From Xanthobacter autotrophicus (lineage in GTDB: Bacteria; Pseudomonadota; Alphaproteobacteria; Rhizobiales; Xanthobacteraceae), in the NCBI RefSeq assembly GCF_005871085.1, contig NZ_VAUP01000028.1:372001-436000 (forward strand): DNA of 64,000 nucleotides. Direction: 5' to 3'. The notes beneath the pieces are model-generated. The model was not told the DNA's origin. It saw nothing but the letters and a program-made list of their open reading frames with translations, and ran no database searches. The position numbers were made by a program, and so were the translations under genes. Shown piece after piece: positions 16,851 to 26,176 of this stretch (position 1 is the first letter of the stretch; each line of letters starts with the position of its first letter).

Positions 16851-19265
16851 TCAGTAGAGGCCACCGCCGGTGCGCACGGGGGCGGCGGGCTCGGGCGAAG
16901 CGCCATCGGTGCCCGAATAGCCGGCCACGCTATAGCCGTCCGGCGGGGCGGTGCCGGGCTTGAAGGCCTCCAGGATGGAGCTGTCGCCGGCGCCCGCGCG
17001 CTGGCCGCTCTTGCGGTCGATGCGCACCAGCTTGATGCCCGCCGGCACCCGGAACGGAATGGCCGGGCGGTCGGCGATGGCGGTCTTCATGAAGTCGCGC
17101 ACGATGGGCGCCGAGATGAGGCCGCCGGTGGAGCCCTTGCCCATGGGCCTGGGCTTGTCGTAGCCGAGATAGACGCCAACCACGATTTCCGGCGTGAAGC
17201 CGATGAACCAGGCGTCCTTCTCCTCGTTGGTGGTGCCGGTCTTGCCGGCGATGGGCTTGCCCAGTTCCTTCAGGGCGGTGCCGGTGCCGCGCTGGACCAC
17301 GCCCTCCATCATGGAGGTGATCTGATAGGCGGTCATGGGGTCGAGCACCACCGGACGGCGGTCCACGAGGCTGGGCTCAGGCTGGTTGTCCCATTTGTCC
17401 GCCTCGCAGCCGCGGCATTCGCGCTCGTCGTGCTTGAAGATGGTGTGGCCGTAGCGGTCCTGGATGCGGTCGATGAGCGAGGGCGTCACCTTGCGCCCGC
17501 CGTTGGCGATCATGGCGTAGGCGCCGGTCATGCGCAGCAGGGTGGTCTCGCCCGAGCCGAGCGCCATGGCGAGATAGGGCGGCATGTCGTCATAGATGCC
17601 GAAGCGCTTGGCATATTCGGCGACGATGGGCATGCCCACGTCGTTGGCGAGGCGCACCGTCATCACGTTGCGCGACTGCTCCAGGCCGAAGCGCAGGGTC
17701 TGCGGGCCGTAGAACTTGCCGGAATAATTCTCCGGCCGCCACGTGGCCTGGCCCTGCTGCTCCAGCTCGAACGGCGCGTCCATGACGATGGTGGAGGGGG
17801 TGTAGCCGTTGTCCAGCGCCGCCGAATAGACGAACGGCTTGAACGAGGAGCCGGGCTGGCGCATGGCCTGCGTCGCGCGGTTGAACTGGCTTTCGTCGTA
17901 GGAGAAGCCGCCGGAGATGGCGAGCACGCGGCCGGTGGTGGGCTCCATGACCACCATGGCGCCTTCCACGCCCGGCAGCTGGCGCAGGCGCCACTGGCCG
18001 GTGCGGTCGCCCAGCGGCTCCACATAGATCACGTCGCCGGGCTTCAGCACCTGCGGCAGGGGGCGGCGGGTCCATTTGGCGCCGTCCACCGGGATCAGGC
18101 CCACCTCGCGGTCGGTGGAGCGTGCGCCGGACTTGGTGCGCGGCGGCTGGAGGCCGATGCGCGCATTGTCCTTGCCCACATCCAGCACGATGGCGAGGCG
18201 CCAGGGAATGTCGGTGAGTTCCTTGACCTCGCCGAGCTTCACGCCCCAGTCCACCCCGCCGGAGAGGTCCACATGGGTGACGGGCTTGCGCCAGCCGCGC
18301 TCCTCGTCATAGCGCACGAGGCCGTCGGTGAGGGTCTTCTTGGCCAGCACCTGCAGCTTGGGATCGAGCGGCGTTCGCACCGAAAGCCCACCCTCGTAGA
18401 GCTTGCGCTCGCCGTAGCGCTCATAGATCTGCCGGCGCACTTCCTCTGCGTAATATTCCGCGGCGAAGATCTGCGCACCGGTGGCCCGCGGGGTCACGTC
18501 CAGCGGCGACTTCTTGGCCGCCTCGCCTTCCTGCGCGGTGATGAAGCCGTTCTCCACCATGCGGTCGATCACCCAGTTGCGGCGATCGGTGGCGCGGGAG
18601 CGGTCGCGGAACGGGTTGTAGGAGGAGGGGGCCTTGGGCAAGGCGGCCAGATACGCCACTTCCTGCACGTTCAGCTCGTCCACCGATTTGTCGAAATACA
18701 CCAGCGCCGCTGCGGCGATGCCGTAGGCGCCCATGCCGAGATAGATCTCGTTGAGATACAGCTCGAGGATGCGGTCCTTGGAATAGGTGCGCTCAATGCG
18801 CAGGGCGAGCAGCGCTTCCTTGACCTTGCGGTCGATGGACACCTCGTTGGTGAGAAGGAAGTTCTTGGCCACCTGCTGGGTGATGGTGGAGGCGCCCTGG
18901 GGCCGGACGTTCTTGCCGTAATTCTGGAAATAGAAGGCCGCGGCGCGGAAAATGCCGGTGGGGTCGATGCCGCCGTGCTCGTAGAAATTCTTGTCCTCGG
19001 CCGACAGGAAGGCCTCGATCACCAGCTTGGGCACGGACTGGATGGGAATGTAGAGCCGGCGCTGTTTGGCGTACTCGGCAACCAGCGCGCCGTCGGCTGC
19101 GTGCACGCGGGTCATCACCGGCGGCTCGTAATTCTGCAGCTGCGAGTAGTCGGGGAGGTCCTGGGAGTACTTCCACACGAAATAGGTCGCGCCCGCCGCA
19201 CCGGCGAGCAGCACCACGGTGGTGAGCGCGAAAACGAACCCCAGAAACCTCAAGATCAACCGCAT
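16851..19265 (-). CDS. mrcA: Penicillin-binding protein 1A (bifunctional transglycosylase/transpeptidase)
   Basis: 804 aa inner-membrane enzyme that polymerises and crosslinks peptidoglycan. It starts MRLILRFLGFVFALTTVVLL (signal anchor, residues 1-30). The GT51 domain carries the catalytic Glu in SAEDKNFYEHGGIDP (about residue 85) and QGASTITQQVAKNFLL. The transpeptidase has SxxK in QPGSSFKPFVYS, the SxN motif in EQSRNVMTVR and KTG in GKTGTTNEEKDAWF. All active-site elements are present. ATG 19263-19265 is preceded by GGGAGG; a 51-codon in-frame extension lacks support. It is co-oriented with rne upstream, but an rne terminator lies between. Confidence 0.95.
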   Translation of the reverse strand: MRLILRFLGFVFALTTVVLLAGAAGATYFVWKYSQDLPDYSQLQNYEPPVMTRVHAADGALVAEYAKQRRLYIPIQSVPKLVIEAFLSAEDKNFYEHGGIDPTGIFRAAAFYFQNYGKNVRPQGASTITQQVAKNFLLTNEVSIDRKVKEALLALRIERTYSKDRILELYLNEIYLGMGAYGIAAAALVYFDKSVDELNVQEVAYLAALPKAPSSYNPFRDRSRATDRRNWVIDRMVENGFITAQEGEAAKKSPLDVTPRATGAQIFAAEYYAEEVRRQIYERYGERKLYEGGLSVRTPLDPKLQVLAKKTLTDGLVRYDEERGWRKPVTHVDLSGGVDWGVKLGEVKELTDIPWRLAIVLDVGKDNARIGLQPPRTKSGARSTDREVGLIPVDGAKWTRRPLPQVLKPGDVIYVEPLGDRTGQWRLRQLPGVEGAMVVMEPTTGRVLAISGGFSYDESQFNRATQAMRQPGSSFKPFVYSAALDNGYTPSTIVMDAPFELEQQGQATWRPENYSGKFYGPQTLRFGLEQSRNVMTVRLANDVGMPIVAEYAKRFGIYDDMPPYLAMALGSGETTLLRMTGAYAMIANGGRKVTPSLIDRIQDRYGHTIFKHDERECRGCEADKWDNQPEPSLVDRRPVVLDPMTAYQITSMMEGVVQRGTGTALKELGKPIAGKTGTTNEEKDAWFIGFTPEIVVGVYLGYDKPRPMGKGSTGGLISAPIVRDFMKTAIADRPAIPFRVPAGIKLVRIDRKSGQRAGAGDSSILEAFKPGTAPPDGYSVAGYSGTDGASPEPAAPVRTGGGLY

Positions 19266-19583
19266 TTCGCCGGTTCCCTCCCACGGCGCCCCATCAGGCG
19301 CGGCACCGCATAGCGCGACTTCACTCCCGTGCGAAGGCCCCACAGTGCGGGGCCGGTGCCGGCAGCGCAACTTCCCTGTCACGTCCGCGCGAGTGGAATG
19401 CGCAAGTCGGCACCGCACGTGGAGAGGAATCGCAGATCAGAGCCTATGGCGGCCAAACGTGGCCGCTTCGCGACGCGGCCGGTACCGCCGGCAAACGAAA
19501 ACGCCTCCCGGAGGACCGGGAGGCGTCGTTTCAAAGGGTCACGAGGCTTTAGGGCAGCAAGCCTCAGAGCAGCAGGATTGGCC
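19266..19583. other. Intergenic region between rne and mrcA
   Basis: 318 bases containing the rne terminator (about 19490-19526) followed by what should be the mrcA promoter on the minus strand. No gene seen. Confidence 0.5.
19490..19526 (-). terminator. Rho-independent terminator of rne
   Basis: An 11-base perfect stem (ACGCCTCCCGG / CCGGGAGGCGT at 19501-19511 and 19516-19526, 4-base loop). Read on the minus strand it is followed by TTTTCGTTTG. It starts 58 bases after the rne stop. Confidence 0.85.
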
Positions 19584-22500
19584 TTAGCCGCCGAACAGCT
19601 TGCGCTGCCACCAGCCGGATTTCTTGCTGGCCGCGCTCTCCTCGCTGGCCGGGGCCGCCGGCTCGGGAGCGGGCGTCTCCCGGTGGGCGGTCTCGAAAGC
19701 AGGAGACTGCTGGTCAGCAGCTTCCGGGGCCGGCGCCTGCTCGGCGGGCGCCTCCTGGGACGTCGCTTCGACCGCAGGCGCTTCAACGGCCGCGGCCTCG
19801 GCAGGGGATACTCCGGCGGCGTTAGCCTCCGGTTCCGCCGCCGTCGTCTCGGCGGTGACGATCACCGGCGCCTTCTCGCGCACCGTGGAGCGACGGCGCG
19901 GCTTGGCCGGCACAACGGCTTCCGGCTCGGACTTCTCCACGACGGCCGGCACCGGCGCGGGGGTGAAAATCACGGGCACGGAGGGGATTTCCGCGGCGGG
20001 GGCCTCCGACGCTTCGGCGGTGGTCACCGGAATGAGGACCTCGAAGGCGGGAGCGGCTTCCGCCTCGCCATCGCTATCGCCGTCCCTGTCCTGACCTTCG
20101 GCGACGGCATCGGTGTCGTCGCCATCCTCGCCATCAGTCTCGCCGGCCGCGAGCGGGGCGTCGCCCTCGCCCTCGCGTTCCCGGCGGTTGCGCCGGCCGC
20201 CGCGACGGCCGCGACGACGGCGGCGGCGCTCGGCATTTTCCTCATCAGTGCGCTCGGCATCGGCGGCGCGCTCCTCCTCGGAGCGGTCGTCCTCCTCGCC
20301 TTCGCCCTCGTCGCCATCCTGGGTTTCGGCGGAGGCATCGTCCTCCTCCTCGCCCTCGGCGCTGCCCTCGCGGGTCTCGTCCTTCTCGCCCCGCCGCCGA
20401 CGGCGACGGCGGCGACGCTTGCGATTGCCGTCGTCGGCGCGGTCGCCGGTCTCGCCTTCGGCCTCGGGACCGGCTTCGGCCTCAGCCTCGGCGGTCTCCT
20501 CGATGATCTCCTCGTCCTCCTCCTCGGCATAATCCTCGTCGAGCAGGATGGAATCGGGGTGCACCACGGAGCTGGGGCGCGGCGCAGGGGCCGGCGGCAC
20601 GGCCAGCTCACCCTTCTCGATGATGAAGGGCTGGTGGCCGGTCACGCTCTCGTCGGCGACGATGGCCAGGGTGACGGAGAAGCGCTCTTCCAGCTCGCGC
20701 AGGTGGGCGCGCTTCTGGTTGAGCACATAGAGCGCCACCTCGGTGCGGGTGCGGGCATAGAGGTTGTGGGTGGCGGCGCGCAGCAACTGCTCTTCCAGCG
20801 CGCGCAGCAGCTGGAGCGACACGGAGGCCGCCGAGCGGACGTGGCCGGTGCCGCCGCAGTGCGGGCACACCTCGATGGAGCTTTCCAGCACGCCGGTGCG
20901 GATGCGCTGACGCGACATCTCCAGAAGGCCGAAGTGCGAGATGCGGCCGATCTGGATGCGCGCCCGGTCGTTCTTCAGGCAATCCTTGAGCTTGCGCTCC
21001 ACCGCCCGGTTGTTGCGCTTCTCCTCCATGTCGATGAAATCGACCACGATGAGGCCGGCGAGATCGCGCAGGCGCAACTGGCGGGCGATTTCCTCGGCGG
21101 CTTCCACGTTGGTCTTGAGCGCGGTGTCCTCGATATGGTGCTCGCGGGTGGCGCGGCCCGAGTTCACGTCGATGGAGACCAGGGCTTCCGTCGGGTTGAT
21201 GACGATGTAGCCGCCGCTCTTCAGCTGCACCACGGGGGAGAACATGGCGTCGAGCTGCTGCTCCACCCCGTAGCGGGCGAAGATGGGCTGGGGCTCGCGA
21301 TAGGGCAGCACGCACTTGGCATGGCTCGGCATGAGCATGCGCATGAAGTCCTTGGCCTCGCGATAGCCTTCCTCGCCGGCCACGTGAACTTCGTCGATGT
21401 CCTTGTTGTAGAGGTCGCGGATGGCCCGCTTGATGAGCGAGCCTTCCTCATAGACCAGGTTCGGCGCGGCGGAGGACAGGGTCAGCTCGCGAACCGTCTC
21501 CCACAGCCGCAGGAGGTATTCGAAGTCGCGCTTGATCTCCACCTTGGTGCGGTTGGCGCCGGCGGTGCGCAGGATGATGCCCATCCCTTCCGGCACCTCC
21601 AGGTCCTGCACCACTTCCTTCAGGCGCTTGCGGTCCACGGCATTGGTGATCTTGCGGGAGATGCCGCCGCCACGGGCGGTGTTGGGCATCAGGACGGAAT
21701 AGCGGCCGGCCAGGGAGAGGTAGGTGGTGAGGGCGGCGCCCTTGTTGCCGCGCTCTTCCTTCACCACCTGCACCAGCATTACCTGGCGACGGCGGATGAC
21801 TTCCTGAATCTTGTAGGAGCGGGCACGGCGCTGCGGCGCGCGCTCGGGCACCTCTTCCATGGCGTCGTCGTCGGCGCCGAGATGCTCGATCTCCTCTTCC
21901 TCGTCGATCTGGTCGACATCGCCGTCGTCCTCGTCCTCATCCTCGTCGTCCTCGACCGGACGGGGGTCGGCGCGACGGATCTCGGCAGGGGTCTCCTCGA
22001 TGTCGAGGATGGGGGCGGGGTGGGTCTCGCCCTCGGGGGCTTCCTGGTGGCGCAGGTCGGCGTAAGCGTCGGCATGCTGCTGCTGCGGGGCGGGCAGGGG
22101 CGCGCCATAGGCGGCCTCGGACTCGGTTTCGCGGGCCTCGGAGGACGCTTCGGCAGCCTCGGCGGCGGACAGCAGGTCGGTCACGCTCTCGGGTGCGTGG
22201 TGCTCGGGGTGCGCGCTCTCGAAGGCGGGGGCGTCCTGCCAGGAGGAGGCTTCAGCCTCGGGCTGGCCGGTCTCGCTGGTGTCACCCTTGTGCGCCTCAC
22301 CGAATTCGGAAGCGCTGGACGGGGTGGTATCCGAGGGTGCCTCGAGGCTGGAAGGTTCGTAGCTGGACGGTTCGGAGCTGGAAGAGTCTTGGCCGGAGCC
22401 CTCGGCGGGGATGGTCTCGGCTTCCTCGACGGGCTCGCTCACGGTGCGGTCGGAGCTGGAGCGCCGGGCCCGGCCGCGCTCGCGGCGGCGGTCCTTCAGC

Positions 22501-22814
22501 TCGGCCTCGTCGTCGGCGAGGCGGGCGGCGCGTTCCTCCTCCTCGATCAGCGCGAGGCGGTCCGCCACGGGGATCTGGTAATAATCAGGGTGGATCTCGC
22601 TGAAGGCGAGGAAGCCGTGGCGGTTGCCGCCATATTCGATGAAGGCGGCCTGGAGCGAGGGCTCCACGCGCGTCACCTTCGCCAGATAGATATTGCCCCG
22701 CAACTGCTTGCGGGACGCCGACTCATAGTCGAACTCTTCGACCCTGTTCCCGCGCACGACCACGACCCGGGTTTCCTCCGGGTGGGTCGCATCGATGAGC
22801 ATCTTGTTGGCCAT
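19584..22814 (-). CDS. rne: Ribonuclease E
   Basis: 1076 aa endoribonuclease, core of the RNA degradosome. The start MANKMLIDATHPEETRVVVV and GNIYLAKVTRVEPSLQAAFI form the RNase H-like and S1 beginning. A long acidic insertion (about residues 100-335, rich in Glu, Asp, Ser) splits the S1 domain, as in other alphaproteobacteria. The catalytic Asp residues lie in SIDVNSGRATREHHIED and LIVVDFIDM. The Zn-link CPHCGGTGHVRS (about residue 655) joins subunits. The C-terminal half is disordered, first Arg-rich and acidic (RNA and partner binding) and then Ala/Pro/Glu-rich. It has a long 5' leader shared with divergent amiC; autoregulation through the leader is known for the family. Confidence 0.95.
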   Translation of the reverse strand: MANKMLIDATHPEETRVVVVRGNRVEEFDYESASRKQLRGNIYLAKVTRVEPSLQAAFIEYGGNRHGFLAFSEIHPDYYQIPVADRLALIEEEERAARLADDEAELKDRRRERGRARRSSSDRTVSEPVEEAETIPAEGSGQDSSSSEPSSYEPSSLEAPSDTTPSSASEFGEAHKGDTSETGQPEAEASSWQDAPAFESAHPEHHAPESVTDLLSAAEAAEASSEARETESEAAYGAPLPAPQQQHADAYADLRHQEAPEGETHPAPILDIEETPAEIRRADPRPVEDDEDEDEDDGDVDQIDEEEEIEHLGADDDAMEEVPERAPQRRARSYKIQEVIRRRQVMLVQVVKEERGNKGAALTTYLSLAGRYSVLMPNTARGGGISRKITNAVDRKRLKEVVQDLEVPEGMGIILRTAGANRTKVEIKRDFEYLLRLWETVRELTLSSAAPNLVYEEGSLIKRAIRDLYNKDIDEVHVAGEEGYREAKDFMRMLMPSHAKCVLPYREPQPIFARYGVEQQLDAMFSPVVQLKSGGYIVINPTEALVSIDVNSGRATREHHIEDTALKTNVEAAEEIARQLRLRDLAGLIVVDFIDMEEKRNNRAVERKLKDCLKNDRARIQIGRISHFGLLEMSRQRIRTGVLESSIEVCPHCGGTGHVRSAASVSLQLLRALEEQLLRAATHNLYARTRTEVALYVLNQKRAHLRELEERFSVTLAIVADESVTGHQPFIIEKGELAVPPAPAPRPSSVVHPDSILLDEDYAEEEDEEIIEETAEAEAEAGPEAEGETGDRADDGNRKRRRRRRRRRGEKDETREGSAEGEEEDDASAETQDGDEGEGEEDDRSEEERAADAERTDEENAERRRRRRGRRGGRRNRREREGEGDAPLAAGETDGEDGDDTDAVAEGQDRDGDSDGEAEAAPAFEVLIPVTTAEASEAPAAEIPSVPVIFTPAPVPAVVEKSEPEAVVPAKPRRRSTVREKAPVIVTAETTAAEPEANAAGVSPAEAAAVEAPAVEATSQEAPAEQAPAPEAADQQSPAFETAHRETPAPEPAAPASEESAASKKSGWWQRKLFGG

Positions 22815-23516
22815 GGAATTCTCTCTTCACGGCGCCGCGGGCAAAGGTCCGCGACAGCCGCCCAGGCGCACCCCATTGCGGGGTGGCCGGGCCGCTCGGG
22901 CGCCGGATGTGATGACGTGAGGATGAAACGGAGAAACAGGTGCGTCGGGGCGTGTCGCTACGACCCTCGACGTCGGGGCACACGGGGGCGCGCAGAACGC
23001 GCCTGTCGTGCGGAGAAAAATCCATGCCCTCGGCTACCCGTTCCTCGATGAAGGGTTCAGGCCGGATGAAAGGCGGGCGCCTCGTTCCGGCCACGGCACA
23101 CGTTCGCCCGATTCCCCAGATCGTCCCTTGCGGCTCTTCGGCTGAGGCGGCCGGTGGGGCTGTCGCATCGAGCGCCGGTCGGGCGCTCACCACGGGGCTC
23201 CACGAAAGTGGTCGAGCCGCCAGCGGCGATGGGAGTGTTCCCGCACTTCCGGGCATCCGGCGCGCTCAGCGGCCCGCCCGGGATCGAAGAAACACTGTCC
23301 TGCGGCAGCCGCGGCAGCCGGGGCCGAAGGGCCTGTTCCGGAACGCGAACTGTGTACCCCACCATTCTTACCCGCCCAACTTCCTGCTTGGCAAGGTTTA
23401 TGCGTCCTCTTCCTCGTTTCCGTAGGCTATAACGCTTCATCAACGGAGCGTTTACGGACCCCGCCTTAAGCCTGCCGTCCTTCAATGTCCCGATCCTGCG
23501 ATCGAGCCAAGATGGG
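22815..23516. other. Long divergent intergenic region (rne leader and amiC promoter)
   Basis: About 700 bases with no supported gene, unusually long for this compact region. On the minus strand a possible promoter for rne is TTGCCA, 17 bases, GTAAGA (about 23364-23392), which would give an RNA leader of some 550 bases. Near 23431-23453, AACGCT and AGCGTT form a small dyad on the amiC side. RNase E genes typically have long regulatory leaders. Confidence 0.35.
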
Positions 23517-24908
23517 ATGCCCATGGACCTGCGCCCCGAGCTGCGCCCTGAGCTGCACCCGGATCCGAACCGCAGGCCTGGCCGTGCCCTGATGCCGGCC
23601 GCGACAAGGCTCCGCAACGGTTTGCCCGCTGCATTTCTGGGCGTGCTCATGCTTGCGGCATCTCTTCTGGCCCCCGCGCCGCTGCGCGCCGGGGAGGTTG
23701 ATGCGCCGGCGCAAGCTCAGCCGGTGGCGGAAAAACCGGTCGATGGAGGCCCCGCCACGGCGCGGGATGCCCGCCTTGCGGGCGACGCCCAGCGCACGCG
23801 CCTCGTGATCGATCTCGATCGGGCTGTGGAATTTCACGCCTTCACCCTTGCCGAGCCCTACCGGGTGATCCTCGATCTGCCGGAGGTCGCTTTCGCGCTG
23901 CGGCCCGAATCGAACCAGCTGAAACGGGGACTGGTGGCCGCCTACCGGTTCGGCGTGTTCGCGCCGGGCAAGGCGCGCATGGTGCTGGAGGTGACCGGGC
24001 CGGTGGCCATCGACAAGGCCTTCGTGCTCGATCCGGTGGACGACCAGCCCGCCCGCCTGGTGGTGGACCTGGTGAAGACCGATCCCGACAGCTTCGCCCG
24101 CACGGCGGCGCGTTCGGCCGCCCAGCGCACCGCCTTGCCCGCGACCCCCATTGTGCCGCCGGAGACCGGGGACACGCGGCCCGTGGTGGTGCTCGATCCC
24201 GGCCATGGCGGCATCGATTCGGGCACGACCGGCTATTCCGCCTTCGCCGAGAAGAACGTGGTGCTGGAAACCGCGCTCGCTGTGCGCGATCTGCTGGAGC
24301 GCTCCGGGGCCTATCGCGTCGTCATGACGCGCTCCACCGACACCTTCGTGCCGCTGGGGGAGCGGGTGCGCATCGCCCGCGCCCATCGCGCCGACCTGTT
24401 CGTGTCGTTCCACGCCGATGCGCTCGCCCGCGGCGACGGCCAGGCCCGGGGCGCCAGCGTCTACACCCTGGCGGAGACCGCCAGCGACGCGGACGCTGCC
24501 CATCTGGCGGAAAAGGAGAACAAGGCCGACCTTATCGCCGGTGTGGACCTCTCCGACGAAAGCGACGAGGTGGCGGGCATCCTGGTGGACCTTGCCCAGC
24601 GCGAGACGCGTAATTTCTCCGCCTTGCTCGCCCGCACCCTGGTGGGCGCCATGAAGAGCACGGTGCGCTTCCACCGCTCGCCCCTGAAGTCCGCCGGCTT
24701 CCGGGTGCTGCGCGCCCACGACGTGCCGTCCGTGCTGCTGGAGATCGGCTACATGTCCAGCAAGGAGGACCTGAAGCTCCTTACCTCGCCGGAAGGGCGC
24801 GTTCGCATCGCCGAGACGGTGGTGGTGGGCATCAACCAATTCTTCGCCCAGAAGGCCGCCGGCCTGCATGCCGCCGCCGACGACGACAAGGCCGCCGTGC
24901 CGCGGTGA
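23517..24908 (+). CDS. amiC: N-acetylmuramoyl-L-alanine amidase, AmiC type
   Basis: 463 aa periplasmic zinc hydrolase that cuts the stem peptide from muramic acid to separate daughter cells. Residues about 24-57 include a hydrophobic signal segment (FLGVLMLAASLLAPAPLRA). An AMIN domain follows (about 80-185, RLVIDLDRAVEFHAF...). The Amidase_3 domain has VVVLDPGHGGIDSG (Zn His), the Glu in AEKNVVLETALAV, LFVSFHADA (Zn His), and LLEIGYMSSKEDLKLL with the catalytic Glu. The ATG at 23517 has a weak ribosome site; starts at 23523 or 23592 are possible. It diverges from rne and lies 110 bases before crtY. Confidence 0.93.
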   Translation: MPMDLRPELRPELHPDPNRRPGRALMPAATRLRNGLPAAFLGVLMLAASLLAPAPLRAGEVDAPAQAQPVAEKPVDGGPATARDARLAGDAQRTRLVIDLDRAVEFHAFTLAEPYRVILDLPEVAFALRPESNQLKRGLVAAYRFGVFAPGKARMVLEVTGPVAIDKAFVLDPVDDQPARLVVDLVKTDPDSFARTAARSAAQRTALPATPIVPPETGDTRPVVVLDPGHGGIDSGTTGYSAFAEKNVVLETALAVRDLLERSGAYRVVMTRSTDTFVPLGERVRIARAHRADLFVSFHADALARGDGQARGASVYTLAETASDADAAHLAEKENKADLIAGVDLSDESDEVAGILVDLAQRETRNFSALLARTLVGAMKSTVRFHRSPLKSAGFRVLRAHDVPSVLLEIGYMSSKEDLKLLTSPEGRVRIAETVVVGINQFFAQKAAGLHAAADDDKAAVPR

Positions 24909-25018
24909 GCGGCGTTGCGACCACCACGCCGGCCCGGCATGCGGGCACCGGGGGTGACAGGGGCGGGCGTGGCGGCTATTGCCCTTGCGGGGGGCAAAGC
25001 AGGAGCGGCGCGAAGGGC

Positions 25019-26176
25019 ATGGACATCGTCTTCGTCGGCGCCGGACTTGCCAATTGCCTGATGGCCGCGCGCCTCGCCGCCCAGCGCCCCGGCCTGCACA
25101 TGCTGCTGCTGGAAGCCGGCGAAAGCGTGGGCGGCAACCACAGCTGGTCCTGCCACGACAGCGATCTCACCGCCGACCAGCGCGCCTTTCTGGCCCCCTT
25201 CCAGAGCTATCGCTGGGCCGGGCACGGGGTGCATTTTCCCGCCTTTTCCCGCACGCTCAAAGGCGGCTACGCCACCATTTCCTCCGAGCGCATGGCCGAG
25301 GTGATGAACGAGCGCCTGTGCGCCGCCATCCGCACCAATGCCCGCGTCGCCCATGTGGCGGCCGACCATGTGGTGCTGGAGGGCGGCGAGCGCATCGACG
25401 CCCGCGCCGTGGTGGATGGGCGCGGCCCGCGCGCCTCGCGCCATCTCGACCTCGGCTACCAGACCTTCCTGGGGCAGGAACTGCGCCTGTCGCGGCCCCA
25501 TGGCCTCACCCGCCCCGTCATCATGGATGCGCGGGTGGAGCAGTTGGGCGGCTACCGCTTCGTCTATGTGCTGCCGCTGGACGACGACACGCTGCTGGTG
25601 GAAGACACCTATTATGCCGACGGCCCGGAGCTTCCCACCGATGCGTTGCGCGGCCGCATTTCCGCCTATGCCGCGGCGCAGGGCTGGGTGGTGGACTATG
25701 TGGTGCGGGAGGAGGACGGCATCTTGCCGATTGCGCTCGGCGGCGACATCGACGCCTTTCTCGGCGAGATACCTGCGGGCGTGGCGCCGGCGGGGCTGCG
25801 GGCGGGCCTGTTCCACCCCACCACCGGCTATAGCCTGCCCGACGCGCTGGCGCTCGCCGACACCGTGAGCGCGCTTGCCGACCTCTCCGGCCCCGCTTTG
25901 TCGGCGGCGATGCGCGCCCATGCGGCGGCGGCGTGGAACGGGCGCGGCTTCTTCCGCCTGCTCAATCGCATGCTGTTCCGCGCCGCCGATCCGGAGCGGC
26001 GCTATGCCATTCTCCAGCGCTTCTACGGGCTGTCGGAAGACCTGATCGCCCGCTTCTACGCCGATCGCCTCACCCTTGCCGACAAGGCGCGCATCCTTTC
26101 GGGCCGCCCGCCCGTATCGGTGTTCAGGGCGCTCTCCTGCCTTGTTGAGACGAAAGCCGCACCCGGTTCCCCATGA
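25019..26176 (+). CDS. crtY: Lycopene beta-cyclase
   Basis: 385 aa, converts lycopene to beta-carotene at the membrane. The N-terminal dinucleotide fold is MDIVFVGAGLANCLMAARLA, followed by GGNHSWSCHDSDL (typical of bacterial CrtY) and the internal RAVVDGRGPR. YRFVYVLPLDDDTLLVEDTY and LFHPTTGYSLPDALALAD are further CrtY signatures. Start at 25019 (preceded by AGGAGCGGCGCGAAGGGC); an upstream in-frame extension is Gly/Arg-rich and unlikely. First gene of a four-gene operon; its stop overlaps the crtI start (ATGA). Confidence 0.95.
   Translation: MDIVFVGAGLANCLMAARLAAQRPGLHMLLLEAGESVGGNHSWSCHDSDLTADQRAFLAPFQSYRWAGHGVHFPAFSRTLKGGYATISSERMAEVMNERLCAAIRTNARVAHVAADHVVLEGGERIDARAVVDGRGPRASRHLDLGYQTFLGQELRLSRPHGLTRPVIMDARVEQLGGYRFVYVLPLDDDTLLVEDTYYADGPELPTDALRGRISAYAAAQGWVVDYVVREEDGILPIALGGDIDAFLGEIPAGVAPAGLRAGLFHPTTGYSLPDALALADTVSALADLSGPALSAAMRAHAAAAWNGRGFFRLLNRMLFRAADPERRYAILQRFYGLSEDLIARFYADRLTLADKARILSGRPPVSVFRALSCLVETKAAPGSP

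Noticed and set aside
16173-19313. A 1046-codon open frame on the plus strand opposite mrcA
   Set aside because: It has no recognisable domain and is rich in His/Gly/Ala as expected for antisense of high-GC coding DNA. The penicillin-binding protein motifs are on the other strand.
19329-23051. A 1240-codon open frame on the plus strand opposite rne
   Set aside because: It is the mirror of a GC-rich, low-complexity gene. The real coding signal (RNase E motifs) is on the minus strand, and the frame starts in the rne-mrcA gap without a ribosome site.
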